From positions 1 through 13,926 of the forward strand of contig LSSK01001130.1 in NCBI GenBank assembly GCA_001969505.1: DNA of 13,926 nucleotides, in the 5' to 3' direction. The translations under genes and the position numbers were made by a program. Below the pieces are notes generated by a model. That model worked only from the letters and a program-made list of their open reading frames with translations, searched no databases and was not told where the DNA came from. Below are positions 8,828-13,926 of the stretch, one piece after another. Within the stretch, counting starts at the first letter, position 1. Each line of letters starts with the position of its first letter. This stretch comes from Zancudomyces culisetae (taxonomy: Eukaryota > Kickxellomycota > Harpellomycetes > Harpellales > Legeriomycetaceae).

Positions 8828-9475
8828 TTTGTATTTTGTACTTTTATTATAAAATCTTAATAAAGGAAGGAGAAAGGGGGAAGGGAAGTGAAGATCTGAT
8901 AGTAAAATTGTTAATTTGATTTAGTAACAAGTATATACAACAAACAGTTATTATAACCGATAGTATATATTTTTTTGATTTTAAATTATTTTTATTATTT
9001 TTTATTTTTTAGTATTTTTTTTGTAGTTGGTATTCAACTTTGTATATTACACGTATAATATAATTATATAACCACGTAAAAATGATTTCCACTCAATTTT
9101 CTGGTTCTTTTTTTTTTTGTCTTTTTTTTTTTTTTGGCAAAACTCTCTCTTTTTTACTCTCCCAAAAATATATAAAAAATTTTTTAATATTTTTACTCGA
9201 ATTTTTGAGTCATAAAAGTTGTATTACTTTTCAACAAATTGGTTGTAGGTAGAGTTATTTGGACAGAAAGAAACCAAATAATTTCTCCCTCTCTCCTTTC
9301 CCCCACACCTCCCTCCTACACCTTCCTACATCTCCCTCCTACCCCCCCAAAACATTAACTTGATGATCTCTAATAAAATCTAAAAATTAATAAACAAAAA
9401 AACTTTAAAGCGTAAAGTGAAAAGCGAAAAAAAAAAACAATCGAAAAAAAAAATTTTTTTTTCCTTCTTTTGACC

Positions 9476-9482
9476 TATAAAG
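9476..9482 (+). promoter_or_regulatory. Candidate TATA box of SSZ1
   Basis: TATAAAG lies about 340 bases upstream of the SSZ1 ATG at 9822. It is only 21 bases ahead of an upstream ATG at 9504, so either the leader is long and carries an upstream ORF or the real TATA is elsewhere. Confidence 0.3.
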
Positions 9483-9636
9483 GACACTAACTATTGGATC
9501 ACCATGATTTTATTTCCGCAATTCGCAAGCATTTTGCAGGTAAAAAAGAAAAAAAAAATTTTTTTTATTATTGTTTTTGGTAAACTTTAAAAAGCTTACA
9601 CAAGATAGGGTAGATAGAGAAAGTGTGTGTATGAAT

Positions 9637-9678
9637 TGAGTGAGCGAGTTAGCGAGTGAGTGTGTAAGTGTGTGTGTA
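9637..9678. repeat. GAGT/GTGT-type imperfect tandem repeat in the SSZ1 upstream region
   Basis: Alternating GAGTGAGC, GAGTTAGC, GAGTGAGT and GTGT units form a G/T-rich stretch on the plus strand. Simple-sequence DNA with no visible gene. Confidence 0.6.
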
Positions 9679-9821
9679 AAGGTTTTTTTTTTTCAACAAC
9701 TTGTATATCCAATATTTTGTAAAGCAAGAAAATAAAACACTCTTTAATAGAAAATTATTTAAATAAAAAAAACACTTGAAATCAAAACATTCGAGAGAAA
9801 AAAAAAAGGCTATAAACAAAA

Positions 9822-11459
9822 ATGCAGGAAAGAGTAAATGTATATGTGGGTATAAGTCTTGGAACATACAATACCGTGATTGCGATAAGCGATCGGGAGG
9901 GAGACAGCCACGTAATAGCCAACAATGATGGAGAGCACAAAACACCATTGTATATAGGAATCACCAAAGACCATGAGGAAGAGGAGGGACACGAAGAGGA
10001 AGTGGTATTCGGAAGTCAGGCCAAGATCCAGAGCGCTTATAACAGTGGAAACACAGTAGTGAAGTTTAAAGATTACTTGGGAATAACAGAGAAGGAGGCC
10101 CAAGACGCAGCTATTGAGAAAGAAAGCAAGAGTGTGTTTTGTAAATTGCAAAGACTTGCAACAACAGGGGAGCTAGGATATACGATCAATGGAAAGGAGT
10201 ACACAGTATACCAAATAATGAAGGAATATATTGACAACCTTTACAAGGTGGTAACAAAGTATATAGGAGAAACCAAGAAGATCGCAGGAGTAGCAATCTC
10301 AGTCCCAAGCTACTTTAACAGTAAGCAAAGAGAGCAGATGCAACAGCTGTGCAAGGAGTTGGATATTCCAAACGCACAATTGGTTGACGAGCAGACAGCA
10401 GGAATAGTCAGCAGCACTAGAGGACAAAAACTGTTGGCAGCAGACAAGGAATACACCAAGAACGTACTTGTTGTAAATGTGGGAGGAACAAAGACAGCAG
10501 TTAGTATTTACACAGTAGGCGAGTTGGTGAGCGAAATCGGAACAGTGGTCACTGACAAGGTTAGTGGAGAGGAGTTTGACAAGGTGTTGACAAACTACTT
10601 GCACAAGCAACCACCAACATCAACCAGAGCCACAATCAAACTGCAACATTCAGTAGAAAACGCCAAGCACACACTTTCGCTCTCAACCACAGCACATTGT
10701 TTTGTTGAGGCACTTGACAACGGAGTCGATTTCTCAGCAAACATTACCAGAGTAAGATTTGATTTGCTATCTGCCAAGCTGTACACCCAGCTCATTGACA
10801 CAATCGACACACTATTGCAATCATACAGCTACAACAGATCAGAAATAGACTCAATTGTTTTGCTTGGAGGAAGTTGTAAAATCCCCAAATTGGCCAACAG
10901 AGTCAAGGCTCTGTTCCCTTACGCCTCAGTTTCAACAGCAACCTCCTCCCAAAATGCTGACTCTGGCTCTGGCTCTGGTAAAGGAAAATCTCACAGCATC
11001 GAATGTGACGAGGCTATTGCCATCGGCTCTTCCAAACTGGCCGCATACAATGACCACAACCCCGCCATCTCTGCCCGCTCGTCGCCTTCTTACCCAATTG
11101 GTCTGAAGCTTGCCGACTCCTTGTTCCATCCTCTGGTCCCAAGAAACTCTCCACTTCCATTCGTCAAGAAGTTCTCCTTTGCCATCCCCAAGAACGGCGC
11201 CAACCACCACTTTGCCGTCTGCAAAGGTTCATTGTACCAGCCTCCACACTCTGAATCCGACGATGAAGATGACTCAGCTGAGGATAACTCTTCCGCTCCC
11301 CGCTACGTCCCCGATTCATCTGCTCCTCTAATTGCTGAGTTCTCTGTTCCTTCATCCTCCGATTCAGATACTGACAATGTTGACCTGACTGTCTTTATAT
11401 CTTCATCTGGAAAACTTGAATTCAAAGTCGCTTGCAACGACCAAGACATCTCGTTGTAA
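9822..11459 (+). CDS. SSZ1: Ssz1-type Hsp70, ribosome-associated complex subunit
   Basis: Ssz1 is an atypical Hsp70 that pairs with the J-protein zuotin on the ribosome (RAC) and helps Ssb fold nascent chains. The 545-aa length fits S. cerevisiae Ssz1 (538) and is shorter than canonical Hsp70 (about 640). The ATPase domain runs from the phosphate-1 loop GISLGTYNT (10-18), through VIANNDGEHKTP and KFKDYLG (81-87), to the adenosine motif LLGGSCKIPKL (347-357). The phosphate-2 loop reads VVNVGGTKTAV, without the Asp residues of the canonical DLGGGTFD, in keeping with a non-hydrolysing Ssz1. The short C-terminal domain starts around PIGLKLADSLFHPL, has a Ser/Asp/Glu-rich acidic stretch (about 477-491) as in yeast Ssz1, and lacks the helical lid and EEVD tail. 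A Gly/Ser insertion lies at about 381-389. Serine codons switch from AGY/TCA to TCT/TCC near residue 364. The ATG at 9822 matches the family N-terminus. The sequence is divergent, so a different Hsp70-like protein is not fully excluded. Confidence 0.85.
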   Translation: MQERVNVYVGISLGTYNTVIAISDREGDSHVIANNDGEHKTPLYIGITKDHEEEEGHEEEVVFGSQAKIQSAYNSGNTVVKFKDYLGITEKEAQDAAIEKESKSVFCKLQRLATTGELGYTINGKEYTVYQIMKEYIDNLYKVVTKYIGETKKIAGVAISVPSYFNSKQREQMQQLCKELDIPNAQLVDEQTAGIVSSTRGQKLLAADKEYTKNVLVVNVGGTKTAVSIYTVGELVSEIGTVVTDKVSGEEFDKVLTNYLHKQPPTSTRATIKLQHSVENAKHTLSLSTTAHCFVEALDNGVDFSANITRVRFDLLSAKLYTQLIDTIDTLLQSYSYNRSEIDSIVLLGGSCKIPKLANRVKALFPYASVSTATSSQNADSGSGSGKGKSHSIECDEAIAIGSSKLAAYNDHNPAISARSSPSYPIGLKLADSLFHPLVPRNSPLPFVKKFSFAIPKNGANHHFAVCKGSLYQPPHSESDDEDDSAEDNSSAPRYVPDSSAPLIAEFSVPSSSDSDTDNVDLTVFISSSGKLEFKVACNDQDISL

Positions 11460-11470
11460 ATAGTTCTTTA

Positions 11471-11920
11471 TTATTTTTTCTTTTTGATGATTTTGTTGAT
11501 GTTAATAAAACTCTTGATCATTTTTTCTCTAACTTTATCACTTATGATTGGTCTCTCTTGATTTATACCACCATCACCACTATTATTATTATTACTATTA
11601 TTATTATTTTCCTGTGCATTCGTTTCAAATGCCCATTTTAAAACATTTATAAACTCTGGATACCAATCTGACTTTTCTAAATCTGTCACATGTTCTGCAA
11701 ACAGTGCCTTTTTCATCGCTTCATTTTGTATTATCGCCTCTTGGTTAAGACTTTCAATCCCATCACTTTCATTATTACCATTACTCCCCCTCTCATAAAT
11801 ACTCTTTATAAATTGTACATTCTCCCTCCCACATACCAACTTTTTCCCTCCTCTTCCTCGTCCTCTTCCTCGTCCTCGTCCTCGTCCTCTTCCTCTTCCT
11901 CTTCCTCTTCCTCTTCCTCT

Positions 11921-11951
<31 letters not shown>

Positions 11952-12949
11952 TCTCCTCCCGTCCCCCCTTTCTCTTTCTCTTTCTCTTTCTCTTTCTCTT
12001 TCTCTTTCTCTTTCTCTTTCTCTACATTCTCCGTCACTCCTCCTTCAACCTCAGCTCGACTGCTACTGTTAAAACATCCAGGAAGCCTCTGTTTATACAT
12101 CGCTAACAATTGTTCCTGTATGAATTCTCCCTGCTCAATAGCTATTTCTTGATAATCCGTCTTAGTCTTTGTCTTTGTCTTTGTCTTTTTCCTTGCTTTC
12201 CCAGCCACACTCACTTTTCTTTTTTTACTCAATCCTGTATCGTTACCCTCTCCTTCTGGTTGCGTGGTGGATAATGTATCCACACTTTTATCCGTGTCTG
12301 TAACTTTTACCTTTGATTTAACCGCTGGTTTTGACTTTCGACCTTTAGGCACTGTGCTTTTGGATGGTTCGCCAGTTGGTTCTGCCAATTCAGGACCAAA
12401 TACCACCACCACATCCTCTTCATTCATCTCCTTCTTTCCCACTTCCTTTCCCTTTTTCACTCCCTTTTTCACTCCCTCTCCCTCTTTATTTACCCGTTTT
12501 CGTGGTTTTTTCACCTGACCCTTCTTCGATGCTATATCCAAACTTTCTTGTTCCTCTTCTCCACTCTTATTTGTATTATCATTTGTGTTTGTATCCACAA
12601 CTTTGTCGGATTTTTTACGCCTTCGAATACTTTTCTCAGCTCCAACTTTAACCACACCCCCTTTATTCCTCTGAACTGTTACCCTTTTGCTACCCGGTTT
12701 TATATTTGCGGATTCTTCGCTGTTCTCCTCCACTGTAGGATTCGGCCTATTTATTGTCGCTTCATTTTGCAAATTATTCAATTTACCAACCTCATGCATT
12801 TGGATTTGCCTTTGGTCTTGAAGTGCATTTTCGATTCCGTTTTCATTCTCGTCTGCATTTTCATTTTCATTTTCGTTAGTGTTTTCGTTTTCGTTTTCAC
12901 TTAACTTTTCTCCCAAATTTTCTGTTCTCTTTTGTCTTCGTGTCTTCAT
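11471..12949 (-). CDS. Low-complexity basic protein with KE, KT and RG repeats; function unknown, probably nuclear
   Basis: A single-exon frame of 492 aa starting at the ATG at 12949. I recognise no family. It opens with a basic MKTRRQKR and an Asn/Glu repeat (about 15-37). Long Lys/Arg/Glu-rich disordered stretches follow, with several possible nuclear signals (for example IRRRKKSDK, KKPRKRVNK, SKKRKVS). A KT repeat lies at about 253-261, followed by a short ordered-looking segment DYQEIAIEQGEFIQEQLLAM, a Lys-Glu repeat (about 309-327) and an Arg-Gly repeat (about 329-368, like AT-hook or RGG motifs). The last 120 residues look more globular (ENVQFIKSIYERG, FAEHVTDLEKSDWYPEFINVLKWAFE), interrupted by an Asn-rich loop, and end in KKKK. 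This suggests a DNA- or RNA-binding chromatin or nucleolar protein, which is inference only. Repeat lengths probably vary between strains. Its stop is 11 bases from the SSZ1 stop. Confidence 0.8.
11885..12023. repeat. Polypyrimidine/polypurine repeat tract encoding RG and KE repeats
   Basis: On the plus strand this stretch is pyrimidine except for one G at 11961. It contains nine perfect TTTCTC units (11969-12022), read on the minus strand as GAG-AAA (Glu-Lys). To its left are CTTCCT/CTCCTC-type units encoding Arg-Gly. The same DNA read on the plus strand gives a spurious poly-serine frame. Confidence 0.9.
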
Positions 12950-13024
12950 TTGTGAAATACTATTCTAATACAATTGTCTCTAGGACCCTCCTCTATTTAT
13001 CCTCCCAAACTTTTTCGACTCTTG

Positions 13025-13031
13025 TCTTTAT
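13025..13031 (-). promoter_or_regulatory. Candidate TATA box of the low-complexity gene
   Basis: A TTTATAAA-type sequence is read on the minus strand about 80 bases upstream of the ATG at 12949. Sequence match only. Confidence 0.3.
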
Positions 13032-13604
13032 AAATTTAGATCTCTAGATATATTTATGGGCAACAAGTACCTGATGCATGTTGGTATTTTTATTTTATAA
13101 ATTATAAATTATAAACTATGTGTATTTGGTTTGATAATCACACCTTTTGCTGTTGTTCCCATGTCCCTTGCTTTTGTAAATGGTCCAAACTTTATTTATT
13201 TTTATTTTTATTTTAATTAGCAACAAAAATCTGTCATTTCATTTTCGATTTATGGCACTTAAAAATTGAACTCATCCCCTCCCTTCCCCTTCCCCTGCCC
13301 CTGCCTCTTCTTATAAATTTAAAATCATACTTTTGTTCAATGGCAAGTAAATCAAGAGTGTGAAAAGATGTATGGATAACAAAACATGTTTGAAAATCGA
13401 ACCTGTGAGGGGGAGTACGTCACTTCAACCAACACATCAAAGCTAGAGAAATAATCCAAATGCATATGTCCTCTTTTAACAAAAAGGTGCTGCCTTAGAT
13501 CAATAGAATCGCATATTATATTGGAATTTGTACCTCTGAACCCCGCCTCCTCCCCTCGCTTTGTTGTTGTTAACCATCTTCCAGAAATGTTGAAGACCCC
13601 CTTC

Positions 13605-13631
13605 TCCTCCTCCTCCTCCTCCTCCTCCTCC
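13605..13631. repeat. TCC trinucleotide microsatellite, nine units
   Basis: Nine perfect TCC units within a longer C/T-only stretch (about 13595-13647) in non-coding DNA. Confidence 0.9.
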
Positions 13632-13897
13632 TCTTTCTCCCCTCCCTAACCACTAGGTGTACAGTGAATTTCAGAACACGTCAATGTTTATGTTTCACTT
13701 GTCGCATAATTTCCCCGTCTTATTTTTAGCTTATTGAAGTGATTCACTCAATACCATAATTACCATCCCCTCCGCTCCGCTCCCCTCATCTTTCTTTTTT
13801 AAAAGAAATACTCAACCCCAACCATTTTTATTAACTCGATGGCATGGCATACCTTAATTAGATAAATATTCATACAGTATGGGTCTCTCTTCCTCTT

Positions 13898-13926
13898 CCC
13901 CCCCCCCCCCCCCCCCCCCCCCCCCC
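13898..13926. repeat. C homopolymer of 29 bases at the window end
   Basis: The last 29 bases are all C, preceded by a C/T-rich stretch. The tract may continue past the window or mark an assembly end. Confidence 0.95.

Larger units (their letters stand above)
8828..9821. other. Divergent promoter region between RPB10 and SSZ1
   Basis: AT-rich, with many long A and T runs. It contains a C-rich tract (about 9283-9352) and a GAGT/GTGT tandem stretch (9637-9678). A candidate TATAAAG for SSZ1 lies at 9476-9482. A 28-codon upstream ORF (9504-9590) follows that TATA box and ends before the SSZ1 start. No other gene was seen. Confidence 0.5.
12950..13926. other. Right-hand non-coding region
   Basis: Upstream region of the low-complexity gene, then AT-rich DNA with several C/T-rich tracts on the plus strand (about 13271-13312, 13541-13560, 13595-13647, 13764-13790). 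No open frame of note and no RNA gene were seen. The window ends in a C homopolymer. Confidence 0.5.

Noticed and set aside
9061-9210. Short plus-strand frame beginning MISTQFSG
   Set aside because: Quickly turns into Phe/Lys from T and A runs; no splice partner.
10299-11355. Several 60-100 codon frames on both strands within SSZ1
   Set aside because: Shadows of the SSZ1 reading frame, rich in Cys/Ser/Leu and without family resemblance.
11690-12106. Plus-strand 138-codon frame with a long poly-serine run
   Set aside because: It is the reverse reading of the RG/KE repeat of the minus-strand gene, with no independent sign of coding.

Overview
This 13.9-kb window is nuclear DNA from a budding yeast (Saccharomycotina). 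The evidence is AT-rich spacers, compact genes, and short introns with GTAAGT-like donors and CTAA-type branch sites. It also carries an unmistakable isocitrate lyase, RPB10 and the fungal Hsp70-like SSZ1. CTG codons fall at positions where leucine or another hydrophobic residue is expected, as in the Rpb10 segment before RYCCRR, in membrane helices of the ZIP transporter, and in SSZ1. I therefore read CTG as Leu, which argues against the CUG-Ser clade. I cannot name the species. At least five of the seven genes are spliced, which is more than in Saccharomyces and suggests a lineage that kept more introns.

Layout, left to right. Positions 1 to about 289 (minus) hold the left-truncated 3' part of an oxidoreductase-like (OXLD1-type) gene, recovered only by splicing across an 86-nt intron. 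Positions 981-2390 (minus) hold a two-exon ZIP zinc/iron transporter. Positions 3283-5049 (minus) hold two-exon ICL1, the glyoxylate-cycle isocitrate lyase. Positions 5050-7605 are a long spacer with no convincing gene. It contains one candidate structured, box C/D-like RNA downstream of a TATA box.

Positions 7606-8077 (plus) hold a small two-exon gene for a membrane-anchored, probably mitochondrial protein. It converges with three-exon RPB10 (8091-8827, minus), and the two stop codons are 13 bases apart. Positions 9822-11459 (plus) hold SSZ1, the ribosome-associated-complex Hsp70. It converges with an unrecognised low-complexity Lys/Glu and Arg/Gly-rich protein gene (11471-12949, minus), with only 11 bases between the stop codons. 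Positions 12950-13926 are C/T-rich non-coding DNA ending in 29 C.

The genes are unrelated housekeeping and metabolic genes, not an operon or a linked system. I found no mobile element, CRISPR array, tRNA or rRNA. The points most worth checking are the C-terminal tail of Rpb10 and its three exons of identical 95-nt length, the two near-touching convergent gene pairs, the abrupt codon-usage change inside SSZ1, the structured island in the 2.5-kb spacer, and the terminal C homopolymer.
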